A stretch of DNA of 47,723 nt from an uncultured Bacteroides sp. GTDB lineage: Bacteria; Bacteroidota; Bacteroidia; Bacteroidales; Bacteroidaceae. A program made the translations under genes and the position numbers. Location of the stretch: the NCBI GenBank assembly GCA_944321495.1, contig CALULP010000004.1, positions 1-47,723 of the forward strand, in the 5' to 3' direction. Every line of letters starts with the position of its first letter. Positions within the stretch are counted from its first letter, which is position 1. The notes under the pieces are model-generated. The model saw nothing but the letters and a program-made list of their open reading frames with translations. It ran no database searches and was not told the DNA's origin. Positions 7,524 to 15,961 of the stretch are shown piece after piece.

Positions 7524-8162
7524 ATGAAAATCAAGCGATTTGAATTCAATATGTTCCCGGAGAACTGTTACGTGCTTTGGGACGAGACAAACGAAGCCGT
7601 GGTCATCGACCCCGGATGCTTTAATGACGAAGAGAAGCAAGACTTGAAGAACTTCATCACAGGCAACAATCTGGACGTAAAACACCTGCTCAACACCCAT
7701 CTGCATCTTGACCACATCTTCGGAAACCCTTTCATGCTGAAAGAATTCGGGTTGAAAGCCGAAGCCAACCAAGCCGATGAGTTTTGGATAGACGAAGCAC
7801 CCAAACAAAGCCGTATGTTCGGTTTCCACCTCACGGAAGAGCCTGTCCCCCTCGGCAAGTACCTGCACGACGGAGATATCATCACTTTCGGCAACACCCG
7901 CCTGGAAGCCATCCATGTACCCGGACATTCACCCGGAAGCCTTGTCTATTATTGCGCTGCCGAGCATTGCATGTTCTCGGGCGATGTGCTGTTCCAAGGC
8001 AGTATCGGACGGGCCGACCTGGCCGGTGGCAACTTCGACGAACTTATCGACCATATCTGTAGCCGTCTGTTCATCCTCCCCAACGACACCGTTGTCTATC
8101 CGGGACACGGTGCCCCCACCACCATAGGTATTGAAAAGGCCGAAAATCCATTCTTTAGATGA
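7524..8162 (+). CDS. MBL-fold metallo-hydrolase (glyoxalase II-like)
   Basis: A 212-residue metallo-beta-lactamase fold protein. Metal-binding residues are visible in order: NTHLHLDHIFG (HxHxDH), the His in IHVPGHSPGSLVY, the Asp in MFSGDVLFQGSIGRADL and the final His in VVYPGHGAPTTIGIEK. This is the class annotated as YcbL or glyoxalase II-like thiolester hydrolases that bind two metal ions; the true substrate is not known. It follows rsmG by 41 bases. A long inverted-repeat array begins 10 bases after its stop. Confidence 0.92.
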   Translation: MKIKRFEFNMFPENCYVLWDETNEAVVIDPGCFNDEEKQDLKNFITGNNLDVKHLLNTHLHLDHIFGNPFMLKEFGLKAEANQADEFWIDEAPKQSRMFGFHLTEEPVPLGKYLHDGDIITFGNTRLEAIHVPGHSPGSLVYYCAAEHCMFSGDVLFQGSIGRADLAGGNFDELIDHICSRLFILPNDTVVYPGHGAPTTIGIEKAENPFFR

Positions 8163-8172
8163 GACATACAAG

Positions 8173-8276
8173 TTAGTGGTTAGTGGTTAGTGGTCAGTGA
8201 TTAATGGTTAATCATATCATCCTGTTCATTAATCATTAATCACTAACCACTAATCACTTCACTAACCACTGACCAC
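8173..8276. repeat. Inverted-repeat array of TTAGTGG-type units between the MBL hydrolase and gcvP
   Basis: The left arm is a head-to-tail run of seven-base units (TTAGTGG, TTAGTGG, TCAGTGA, TTAATGG, TTAATCA). After a short non-repetitive centre (CCTGTTC), the right arm holds the reverse complements (ATTAATCA, CTAACCA, CTAATCA, CTAACCA, CTGACCA). The arms can pair imperfectly into a long hairpin. It belongs with the arrays at 42715 and 43731. Confidence 0.85.
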
Positions 8277-8297
8277 CCCCTTTAACCACGAAATAGC

Positions 8298-11147
8298 ATG
8301 AAAACAGATTTGTTAGCCTACCGTCATATTGGCATTGATGAAAAAGACGAAAAGAAAATGCTTGAAAAGATAGGTGTAGGTACGCTGGATGAGTTGATTG
8401 ACCAGACTCTTCCTTCCAATATCCGCCTGACGCACCCCTTGGCATTACCTCCGGCTATGACCGAGCATGAATATAGCCAACACATAGCAGAACTGGCATC
8501 CAAAAACAAACTTTATACTACCTACATCGGCATGGGTTGGTATGGCACCATCACTCCTGCTGTCATCCAGCGCAACGTATTTGAAAATCCGGTATGGTAC
8601 ACCTCCTACACTCCTTACCAGACCGAAGTATCGCAAGGCAGACTTGAGGCACTGATGAATTTCCAAACCGCCGTGTCCGACCTTACCGCCATGCCTTTAG
8701 CCAACTGTTCGCTACTGGATGAAGCCACTGCCGGAGCCGAAGCCATCACCATGATGTACTCACTGCGCCCACGCGACATGCAAAAAGCAGGAGCCTGCAC
8801 AGTACTGGTAGATGAAAGCATCTTTCCCCAAACATTGGCCGTAATGAAAACACGCGCTCTGCCACAAGGCATCAACCTACGCACATGCCCCTATCAAGAC
8901 ATGGAATTTACGCCGGATGTCTTTGCCTGCATACTTCAATATCCCAATGCCAACGGACAAGTAGAAGATTACCACACACTGGTACAGAAAGCCCACGATG
9001 CCCGATGTCTCGTAGCCGTATCCGCCGATCTGCTTAGCCTTGCCCTGCTCGTCCCCCCAGGCGAATGGGGAGCGGACATAGTGTTCGGCACCACCCAACG
9101 CCTGGGTACGCCCATGTTTTACGGAGGTCCATCGGCTGCTTACTTTGCCACCCGCGATGAATATAAGCGCAACATGCCAGGACGCATCATCGGATGGTCG
9201 AAAGACAAATACGGGAAATTGTGTTTCCGCATGGCACTCCAGACACGCGAGCAACACATCAAACGCGAAAAGGCCACATCCAACATCTGCACCGCCCAAG
9301 CCCTGCTGGCTACCATGGCCGGTTTTTATGCCGTGTATCATGGACCGGAAGGCATACGCGACATAGCCTTACGCATTCATAGCATAGCCTCACTCCTTGA
9401 GCAGGAGATAAACAAGCTGGGGTACCGGCAGGTCAACACTTGCTATTTCGACACCCTGCAATTCACCTTGCCCACAGGCATGTCTGCCGAACAAGTGCGT
9501 ACCATAGCCTTGAACCACCAAGTGAACCTTCGCTACTTCGATAACGGCAATGTAGGCCTGAGCGTAAACGAAACTACCGACATAGAAGCTGTAAACGTGC
9601 TGCTATCCATCTTCGGCATAGCCGCAGGGAAAGACTATCCCTCGGTAAGCGACATTCCACAGGCAAATACTTTACACGAAGCATTCAAACGACACAGTTC
9701 CTACCTGACGCATGAGGTATTCAACAAGTATCATACAGAAACGGAAATGATGCGCTACATCAAGCGTCTTGATAGGAAAGACATCTCACTCGCCCACTCC
9801 ATGATTCCGTTGGGCTCGTGTACCATGAAACTCAATGCAGCCGCAGAAATGCTCCCCTTGAGTCGCCCGGAATTCATGAACCTACACCCTTTTGTACCTC
9901 AGAACCAAGCAGAAGGATACCATGAACTTATCCACAACTTAGGCGAAGCCTTGAACACCATCACCGGCTTCGCAGGCATCAGTTTCCAGCCTAACTCAGG
10001 TGCGGCAGGCGAATATACCGGCCTGCGCGTTATCCGGAGCTACCTGGAAAGTATCGGCCAGGGACACCGCAACAAAGTACTGATACCCGCTTCGGCACAT
10101 GGCACCAATCCGGCAAGCGCCGTGCAAGCAGGTTTCGTGCCTGTGACCTGTTCTTGCGATGACCGAGGTAATGTTTCGCTTAGCGACCTGCGAGCCAAGG
10201 CAGAGGCAAACAAAGACGAACTGGCCGCCCTGATGATAACCTACCCCTCGACGCACGGCATTTTTGAAACAGACATTGTGGAGATTTGCCGCATCATCCA
10301 CGCCTGCGGAGCACAAGTATATATGGACGGGGCGAACATGAACGCCCAGGTCGGGCTGACCAATCCGGGCTTCATCGGGGCAGACGTGTGCCACCTCAAC
10401 CTACACAAAACGTTTGCTTCGCCTCACGGAGGAGGAGGCCCCGGCGCAGGTCCCATCTGCGTGGCAAGCCACTTGGTGCCCTTCTTGCCCGGACATGGAT
10501 TATGGGGGAACGATGCCAACGAGGTGTCTTCAGCACCCTACGGAAGCGCGGGTATCCTGCCCATCACATACGGTTACATCCGCATGATGGGCACCGAAGG
10601 GTTAACGCGCGCCACAAAAGTGGCTATACTCAATGCCAATTATTTGGCAGCCTGCCTTAAAGACACATACGGAGTGGTCTATACAGGTGCCAACGGACAC
10701 GTAGGACATGAAATGATATTGGAGTGCCGCAAGGTGCACGAAGAAACGGGCATCAGTGAAAACGACATAGCCAAACGTCTGATGGACTACGGATACCATG
10801 CCCCCACCCTTTCTTTCCCTGTACACGGTACCCTGATGATTGAGCCTACAGAAAGCGAGAGTCTGGCAGAGTTGGATAATTTCGTAGTATCCATGCTATC
10901 TATCTGGGATGAAATACAGGAAGTGAAAGAGGGGCGCGCCGATGCACAGGATAACGTATTGCTCAACGCGCCCCATCCAGAATATGAAATAGTGGAAGAT
11001 ACTTGGGAGCATAGCTACACACGCCGAAAAGCAGCTTACCCCACCAAAGCGGTAAGCGAGAACAAGTTTTGGGTGAACGTGGCAAGGGTAGACAATACCT
11101 TGGGTGACCGCAAATTATTACCCACGCTTTACGGACGGTTCGATTAA
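8298..11147 (+). CDS. gcvP: Glycine dehydrogenase (decarboxylating), P protein of the glycine cleavage system
   Basis: 949 residues, the full length of the fused (alpha plus beta) P protein. It decarboxylates glycine with pyridoxal phosphate and passes the aminomethyl group to the lipoyl arm of the H protein. The PLP Lys is K704 in NLHKTFASPHGGGGPGAGP. The N-terminal half begins YRHIGIDEKDEKKMLEKIG and ends near residue 450; the C-terminal half carries MIPLGSCTMKLNAAAEMLP. No gcvT or gcvH lies beside it. I saw no glycine riboswitch, and the short upstream region is filled by the repeat array. Its stop overlaps the stop of the opposing yigZ-type gene. Confidence 0.98.
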   Translation: MKTDLLAYRHIGIDEKDEKKMLEKIGVGTLDELIDQTLPSNIRLTHPLALPPAMTEHEYSQHIAELASKNKLYTTYIGMGWYGTITPAVIQRNVFENPVWYTSYTPYQTEVSQGRLEALMNFQTAVSDLTAMPLANCSLLDEATAGAEAITMMYSLRPRDMQKAGACTVLVDESIFPQTLAVMKTRALPQGINLRTCPYQDMEFTPDVFACILQYPNANGQVEDYHTLVQKAHDARCLVAVSADLLSLALLVPPGEWGADIVFGTTQRLGTPMFYGGPSAAYFATRDEYKRNMPGRIIGWSKDKYGKLCFRMALQTREQHIKREKATSNICTAQALLATMAGFYAVYHGPEGIRDIALRIHSIASLLEQEINKLGYRQVNTCYFDTLQFTLPTGMSAEQVRTIALNHQVNLRYFDNGNVGLSVNETTDIEAVNVLLSIFGIAAGKDYPSVSDIPQANTLHEAFKRHSSYLTHEVFNKYHTETEMMRYIKRLDRKDISLAHSMIPLGSCTMKLNAAAEMLPLSRPEFMNLHPFVPQNQAEGYHELIHNLGEALNTITGFAGISFQPNSGAAGEYTGLRVIRSYLESIGQGHRNKVLIPASAHGTNPASAVQAGFVPVTCSCDDRGNVSLSDLRAKAEANKDELAALMITYPSTHGIFETDIVEICRIIHACGAQVYMDGANMNAQVGLTNPGFIGADVCHLNLHKTFASPHGGGGPGAGPICVASHLVPFLPGHGLWGNDANEVSSAPYGSAGILPITYGYIRMMGTEGLTRATKVAILNANYLAACLKDTYGVVYTGANGHVGHEMILECRKVHEETGISENDIAKRLMDYGYHAPTLSFPVHGTLMIEPTESESLAELDNFVVSMLSIWDEIQEVKEGRADAQDNVLLNAPHPEYEIVEDTWEHSYTRRKAAYPTKAVSENKFWVNVARVDNTLGDRKLLPTLYGRFD

Positions 11148-11749
11148 CCGGCATCTTCTACGCGCAACGTCTCTACTTTCTCGAGACGTGCGCGTAGTTT
11201 AGCCATCATTGAACGGCGGATACGGAGTGTCATACGGCAATCCATGTCGTATGATTGCTCCAATATGTCGGGTTGTTCTTCCTTCACAATGCGCATCACG
11301 TCGTTCATAAAGGGATATTCGAAAAGCACGGTCAACGTATCATCCACTGTACGCTCCTCAATCCGGGCATTCGACAAGGCCTCGGCGGCAGCAGTACGGT
11401 AAGCCACAATGAGCCCGCTCGTACCCAATTTGATACCCCCAAAGTAGCGCACTACAATAATGAGGATATCCGTCAGTTCGTATGAATTGATTTGCCCCAG
11501 GATAGGTTTGCCAGCCGTACCCGAAGGTTCACCATTATCATTTGCCCGGAAATCCTTACGCTCATGCCCCAGCATATAGGCATAACACACGTGGCGGGCA
11601 TCGTAATATTTCTTCTGGTAAACTTCCAAATACTGCTTCACCTCCTCCAATGTCCGCACAGGCAGAGCAATGGCAATAAACTTGCTCCGTTTCTCGGTAT
11701 AAATGCCCTCAGAGGGGATAACAATAGTCTTATATGTATCTGTACTCAT
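11144..11749 (-). CDS. YigZ/IMPACT family protein
   Basis: A 201-residue protein from MSTDTYKTIVIPSEGIYTEK. The N-terminal UPF0029 (IMPACT) domain shows KRSKFIAIALPV, DARHVCYAYMLG, RANDNGEPSGTAGKPIL and ILIIVVRYFGGIKLGTSGLI, the family hallmarks. The C-terminal DUF1949 ferredoxin-like domain follows from about residue 135. YigZ proteins are cytoplasmic and of unsettled function, perhaps linked to translation. A longer in-frame start (11815) would overlap the next gene; 11749 matches the family. A perfect -7 element lies only 4 bases before this ATG, implying an almost leaderless mRNA. The stop overlaps that of gcvP on the other strand. Confidence 0.9.
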   Translation of the reverse strand: MSTDTYKTIVIPSEGIYTEKRSKFIAIALPVRTLEEVKQYLEVYQKKYYDARHVCYAYMLGHERKDFRANDNGEPSGTAGKPILGQINSYELTDILIIVVRYFGGIKLGTSGLIVAYRTAAAEALSNARIEERTVDDTLTVLFEYPFMNDVMRIVKEEQPDILEQSYDMDCRMTLRIRRSMMAKLRARLEKVETLRVEDAG

Positions 11750-11753
11750 GCCA

Positions 11754-11761
11754 CAAAGATA
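11754..11761 (-). promoter_or_regulatory. -7 element 4 bases before the yigZ-type start
   Basis: TATCTTTG on the minus strand matches TAnnTTTG exactly. With the usual distance to the transcription start, the mRNA would begin at or next to the ATG. No good -33 element is seen. Confidence 0.45.
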
Positions 11762-11807
11762 GGCATAGTGCTGCAAATAAACATGAATTTGGCAGATGTT
11801 TCCTTCG

Positions 11808-12461
11808 TCACTCACCGTTTTTCTTCAACCACTCCAAACGGCGTTGGTCAGGAAGGTGCTTCACCTGGAAGTGTTCAAAAGTAGCATTGAACCCTTCTCC
11901 ATCGGGACACGCGCCCATAAGCCCCACCTGTACCGGAGTGTTGTCCTGCAACCAAGCATTGCGCATCATAGTGTATTCTTTGTCATCAAACGAGTAAAAC
12001 ACCTCTACGGCATCCAACCTCCGCACGGCCTTTATCCAAATGTAAGGCACAGGCTTGTCAAGGGTAATGACACTCCAGTCCGAAGTCTTATGCGTTACCA
12101 CGGTACTCAGGTTGTACTTTCCGTCCACAAACTCAATGCCGGCTTTGATATAATTCTCATGGTCGATACGAAGCATCAGCCCTGCCTGGTCAAAACGTAC
12201 CTTATAGTCACCCGTCACCTTTACTTTCACTTCAAATTCACCCCCATAAGTGGTATAATAAAAAGGAGCATCATCTACCGTGAATCCATAATGAGAAATA
12301 CGCCAATAATCACTTTTCGGAGTAACGGACATGATAAGGGCATTATCCTTAATTTCCCATTGTGCCGGTTCGTTAAACCACTGCATCTTTTCCAACGTTT
12401 GCGCTACGCCATTTTGCACAAATAAAATCAGTGCTAAACCCAAGAATGCTAATTTTTTCAT
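11808..12461 (-). CDS. Exported DUF1349 (concanavalin-like) protein
   Basis: 217 residues with a cleavable signal peptide (MKKLAFLGLALILFVQNGVAQ). The mature part is a DUF1349 beta-sandwich: MQWFNEPAQWEIKDNALIMS, DYWRISHYGFTVDDAPFYY, then FDQAGLMLRIDHENYIKAGIEF, the most conserved stretch, then VKAV-type and MGACPDGEGFNATFEHFQV segments. Homologs (for example yeast YOR1-region regulators and bacterial secreted proteins) are thought to bind carbohydrate, without proof. Export to the periplasm is predicted. It has its own promoter and ends 58 bases before the yigZ-type start. Confidence 0.85.
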   Translation of the reverse strand: MKKLAFLGLALILFVQNGVAQTLEKMQWFNEPAQWEIKDNALIMSVTPKSDYWRISHYGFTVDDAPFYYTTYGGEFEVKVKVTGDYKVRFDQAGLMLRIDHENYIKAGIEFVDGKYNLSTVVTHKTSDWSVITLDKPVPYIWIKAVRRLDAVEVFYSFDDKEYTMMRNAWLQDNTPVQVGLMGACPDGEGFNATFEHFQVKHLPDQRRLEWLKKNGE

Positions 12462-12512
12462 CGCTTTATCAGTTTTCAGTTATACAATTTCCATGTAATT
12501 TTCTTTACTTTG

Positions 12513-12543
12513 CAAAAGTACGGCATTATATCGGTGCACGCAA
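12513..12543 (-). promoter_or_regulatory. Promoter of the DUF1349 gene
   Basis: The minus strand reads TTG (12543-12541), 20 bases, then TACTTTTG (12520-12513), a full match to the Bacteroidetes promoter pattern, about 51 bases before the start codon. Confidence 0.65.
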
Positions 12544-12603
12544 TAATCATTAATAACCATTTTCACCAAGACATGGACAAGTTCTCCTTAACATAGAATA
12601 TTT

Positions 12604-13785
12604 ATGCGTTCCACTTCAACTTATAAAATCATCATCGCCATGGACTCCTTCAAAGGATGCCTTTCCTCAGGTGAAGCAGGACAGGCTGCCATGGAAGGCA
12701 TACAACAAGAATGCCCCGGAATAGGAGTAGAGTGCATCCCAGTATCGGATGGAGGCGATGGCATGTTGGATGTACTGGTGCAAGCCACCGGAGGACAAAA
12801 CATCACACTGAATGCACACGACCCTTTGATGCGTCCCTGCCTGGCACGCTACGGGATTTCCCCGGATGGCCATACAGCCTTTATCGAAATGGCCATGACA
12901 AGCGGTTTAAACCTTGTTCCTCCCGAGCGACGCAACCCGATGCTTACTTCGACCTACGGTACGGGAGAATTAGTACTCGACGCCTTGAAACGGGGATGCA
13001 GGAATTTCATCATAGGCTTAGGAGGAAGCGCCACCAACGATGCAGGATTAGGCATGTTGCAAGCTTTAGGCTACAGGTTTCTCAATTCAGGCAAAGAAAT
13101 ATCAGGCACGTGCCCTGAAAAAGCGATGAATGGAAGATTAATGGGGGAAGTAACCTCAATTGATACTTCCCACGTACACCCCGAAGTGCGAGAAGCACGT
13201 TTCCTACTGGCTTGCGATGTACAGGCGCCTTTTTACGGTCCCCGGGGAGCCGCATACGTTTTTGCCCCTCAAAAAGGAGCCGATGAAAACATGGTAAAAA
13301 CACTGGATAAGAACCTGAAACACTTGGCCCACGTATTTCAACAAGAAACGGGAAAAGACATCATCCAAATCCCCGGGACAGGAGCCGCCGGAGGCATGGG
13401 AGGAGGAATGGTAGCCCTCCTGAATGCTACTATAATCCCCGGCACAAAGGTAGTGCTGGATGCCATACGTTTCAAGGAACGAATAACAGGAGCCAAGTTT
13501 ATCATTACAGGCGAAGGAAAATCGGACAGACAAACACTGATGGGGAAAATTCCTTTTGGCATCTTGGAAGAAGCGAACCAACAAGGCATTCCTACCTTGC
13601 TTCTATCAGGAAGTATTGAAGATGTGAATGATTTGAATCGTGCCGGCTTCCTCGGAACATTCTCCACCACTCCACGTCCCATGTCCCTTGCACAAGCCAT
13701 GATTCCCGATGTAGCACGAAATAACATCCAGGAAACTGCCCGACAAATTATCCGGGTCTTATTGCATAACTCTCCTGCAATATGA
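12604..13785 (+). CDS. Glycerate kinase, GarK/GlxK family
   Basis: 393 residues of the type II glycerate kinase family, which makes phosphoglycerate (usually 2-phosphoglycerate) from D-glycerate and ATP. Conserved blocks: IIIAMDSFKGCLSSGEA at the N-terminus, VSDGGDGMLDVL, TSTYGTGELVLDAL, IIGLGGSATNDAGLGMLQALG, VFAPQKGA, GTGAAGGMGGGMVALL and ITGEGKSDRQTLMGKIPFG. All are intact and the length is normal. It is transcribed away from the DUF1349 gene and converges on the flavodoxin-like gene with only 30 bases between stops. It can feed glycerate into the 3-phosphoglycerate pool used by the serine genes nearby, but no regulatory link is visible. Confidence 0.93.
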   Translation: MRSTSTYKIIIAMDSFKGCLSSGEAGQAAMEGIQQECPGIGVECIPVSDGGDGMLDVLVQATGGQNITLNAHDPLMRPCLARYGISPDGHTAFIEMAMTSGLNLVPPERRNPMLTSTYGTGELVLDALKRGCRNFIIGLGGSATNDAGLGMLQALGYRFLNSGKEISGTCPEKAMNGRLMGEVTSIDTSHVHPEVREARFLLACDVQAPFYGPRGAAYVFAPQKGADENMVKTLDKNLKHLAHVFQQETGKDIIQIPGTGAAGGMGGGMVALLNATIIPGTKVVLDAIRFKERITGAKFIITGEGKSDRQTLMGKIPFGILEEANQQGIPTLLLSGSIEDVNDLNRAGFLGTFSTTPRPMSLAQAMIPDVARNNIQETARQIIRVLLHNSPAI

Positions 13786-13815
13786 AACAAGAAACATCAA
13801 CTTTCCACGACAGAA

Positions 13816-14394
13816 TCAACAGAATAACTTACGGATGGCTTTCCCGCATTTTCTTTCATCCCTATCGGTCAGGTCTGGATAGCGTTTAGTACCGGACTTC
13901 TCTATGACGGACAAAATGCGGAAACCGCTCCACTTCAATATCTCGCGCAAAGCTCTCACTGTGCCATGTGATTGATTGAACCACACATTAAAAGGCCACG
14001 GGGTAGTGCAGGCACTCACAAGGACGGTCTTCTTCCCTTTATGCAAAGGCAAAGGCATACCACGCCGGCTTTCACCTATCATGCCATACACCATGCGGTC
14101 AAACAACACCTTAAGTTGCCCCGGCATATTCCCCCAGTAACAAGGGGCACCCACCACCAAGGCATCACATTCCTCCAACAACGCCAGCACGCGCTGTGCA
14201 TCATCTACTGGTAGAACGCAAGCCAACGAAGTACGGCACTTCATACACCCGGTACAAGGATGTACCTGAAGGCTTGTCACATGGATATAATCCGTATCGG
14301 CTCCCAAACGTTTTGCTTCACTTTCCATAAGCCTCAACATTTGAGAAACATTGCCTTGCCTCCGCGGACTCCCATTAATGAAAAGGATTCTCAT
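13816..14394 (-). CDS. Flavodoxin-fold NAD(P)H-dependent oxidoreductase
   Basis: 192 residues. The FMN phosphate loop is in the opening MRILFINGSPRRQGNVSQML. The CxxCxxC sequence HPCTGCMKCRTSLAC follows near residue 48, and the second flavin contact is VVGAPCYWGNMPGQLKVLFDR. This is the NADPH-dependent FMN reductase/iron-sulfur flavoprotein-like family that reduces quinones, nitro compounds or metals; the substrate is unknown. The start codon lies right behind an intrinsic terminator hairpin and its T-tract (14400-14457), so any transcript from upstream would have to read through it. No separate promoter is obvious. Confidence 0.87.
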   Translation of the reverse strand: MRILFINGSPRRQGNVSQMLRLMESEAKRLGADTDYIHVTSLQVHPCTGCMKCRTSLACVLPVDDAQRVLALLEECDALVVGAPCYWGNMPGQLKVLFDRMVYGMIGESRRGMPLPLHKGKKTVLVSACTTPWPFNVWFNQSHGTVRALREILKWSGFRILSVIEKSGTKRYPDLTDRDERKCGKAIRKLFC

Positions 14395-14399
14395 GACAG

Positions 14400-14457
14400 A
14401 AAAAACGAGACTTCCCGTCCTATCCAGACCTTAAAGGAAAGAAAAACGGGAAGTCTC
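14400..14457 (-). terminator. Rho-independent terminator after the serine-cluster DUF1015 gene
   Basis: On the minus strand GAGACTTCCCGT (14457-14446) pairs perfectly with ACGGGAAGTCTC (14418-14407), a 12-bp stem with a 27-base loop. A single G and six T residues (14405-14400) follow. It terminates transcripts from the DUF1015 gene and sits directly before the flavodoxin-like start. Confidence 0.85.
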
Positions 14458-14489
14458 TTATAACAAAGTAAAACTAATAAGCAAACACA

Positions 14490-15737
14490 TCAGTCGAGTT
14501 TGTGTATCACAAGACCCGAACGCAATTTAGGCTCAAACCAAGTGGTCTTGGGCGGCATGATGTTGCCCGTATCGGCAATATCCATCAACTGCTTCATGCT
14601 GACCGGATAAAGCGCCAAGGCAACTTTCATTTCCCCGCTATCCACACGCTTCTTCAATTCGCCCAATCCGCGAATACCACCTACGAAGTCAATGCGCTTA
14701 TCCGAACGCAAGTCTTTGATACCCAAAATCTCATCCAGTATCAAGTTAGAAGAGATGGTTACATCGAGCACGCCGATAGGGTCATTGTCATCATAAGTAC
14801 CCGGCTTGGCAGTAAGGCTATACCATTTCCCCTCCAAATAAAGCGAGAAATTGTGCAGGCAAGTGGGCTTATATACCTCCGCGCCTTTATCCTCTACCAC
14901 AAAGTTCTGCCGAAGTGCATCCAAGAATTGTGCAGGAGTGAGTCCGTTCAAATCCTTTACCACCCGGTTATAATCGATGATAGTCAGCTGATTGGCGGGA
15001 AAGCATACGGCCATAAAATAGTTATACTCCTCATCGCCCCGATGATTGGAATTCTGACTTGCTTTCTCAGCACCCACTAAGGCTGCGGCCGCACTCCGGT
15101 GGTGTCCGTCGGCTATGTATAAGGCAGGCATCTTGGCAAACTCACGAGTGATGAGGTCGATATCTTCCTTTTGGTCTATTACCCAGAAACGGTGCCCGAA
15201 ACCGTCGCCCGGTGCAATGAAGTCATACACCGGTTCACCGGCTGTATAACGTGCGATGAGGGCATCCAGTGTTTTGTTGTCCGGATAGGCAAAGAACACC
15301 GGTTCTATATTGGCATTGCACACACGCACATGCTTCATACGGTCTTCCTCCTTATCGCGACGGGTCAGTTCATGTTTCTTAATCGTGCCGTTCATATAGT
15401 CAGGCACATAGGCACCTACCACCAGCCCGTACTGCGTCTTTCCGTTCATGGTCTGGGCATAGATGTAATAATTCTCCTGCCCGTCCTGCACCAGCCAGCC
15501 TTTGTCTTGAAACTTCTGGAAGTTCTCGGCAGCTTTCCGGTAGACGCGCGGATCGTGCTCGTCCGTACCTATGGGAAAGTCTATTTCGGGCTTGATGATG
15601 TGGTAAAGGGACATCTCATTGCCCTCGGCCTCGGCACGTGCCTCCTCGGAGTTGAGCACATCATAAGGGCGCGATACTACTTTCTCCACCAGCTCGCGCG
15701 GCGGACGTAAGCCTTTGAAAGGTTTAATTGTTGCCAT
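14490..15737 (-). CDS. DUF1015 family protein of the serine cluster
   Basis: 415 residues starting MATIKPFKGLRPPRELVEKV, the standard DUF1015 opening (R-P-YDVL follows). Family blocks seen: SLYHIIKPEIDFP, HELTRRDKEEDRMKHVRVCNANIEPVF, ALYIADGHHRSAAAAL (the conserved DGHHR) and FVGGIRGLGELKKRVDSGE. The biochemical role is not established; a recurrent link with serA and serC in Bacteroidetes suggests a part in serine metabolism or repair. Its start overlaps the end of the small membrane protein gene by 14 bases, so the genes are probably translationally coupled. A strong terminator follows. Confidence 0.9.
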   Translation of the reverse strand: MATIKPFKGLRPPRELVEKVVSRPYDVLNSEEARAEAEGNEMSLYHIIKPEIDFPIGTDEHDPRVYRKAAENFQKFQDKGWLVQDGQENYYIYAQTMNGKTQYGLVVGAYVPDYMNGTIKKHELTRRDKEEDRMKHVRVCNANIEPVFFAYPDNKTLDALIARYTAGEPVYDFIAPGDGFGHRFWVIDQKEDIDLITREFAKMPALYIADGHHRSAAAALVGAEKASQNSNHRGDEEYNYFMAVCFPANQLTIIDYNRVVKDLNGLTPAQFLDALRQNFVVEDKGAEVYKPTCLHNFSLYLEGKWYSLTAKPGTYDDNDPIGVLDVTISSNLILDEILGIKDLRSDKRIDFVGGIRGLGELKKRVDSGEMKVALALYPVSMKQLMDIADTGNIMPPKTTWFEPKLRSGLVIHKLD

Positions 15738-15945
15738 GTTCTATACGCTTTGAGTGTTGTTCTTTCTGTTTGGAGAATATCCCTGGAAACATGTAAATGC
15801 AGCTCATGACAAGAAGCATGATGGCCATCCCCTGCAACAAGCCTTCCACATAGACGGATTTCACAAAGGTCGCCATCAGATTTAGTGTCGTAGCACAGAT
15901 GATAGGAATGCCCACCTGCAATTCTTTCTTTGTCAGTTTCTGCAT
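15724..15945 (-). CDS. Small two-helix membrane protein in the serine cluster
   Basis: 73 residues. Two hydrophobic segments are visible: about residues 10-30 (VGIPIICATTLNLMATFV) and 35-56 (LLQGMAIMLLVMSCIYMFPG), with a basic tail FSKQKEQHSKRIEHGNN. An inner membrane location is likely. The gene starts 16 bases after serA ends and its last codons overlap the DUF1015 start, so it is locked into this operon. I do not recognise a named family. The reading frame is supported by its tight packing and hydrophobic pattern rather than by homology I can name. Confidence 0.65.
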   Translation of the reverse strand: MQKLTKKELQVGIPIICATTLNLMATFVKSVYVEGLLQGMAIMLLVMSCIYMFPGIFSKQKEQHSKRIEHGNN

Positions 15946-15961
15946 AAGCTTGAGTTTCCTT

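Noticed and set aside
8163..8297. Glycine riboswitch upstream of gcvP
   Set aside because: The whole gap is filled by the repeat array; no tandem glycine aptamer core is visible.
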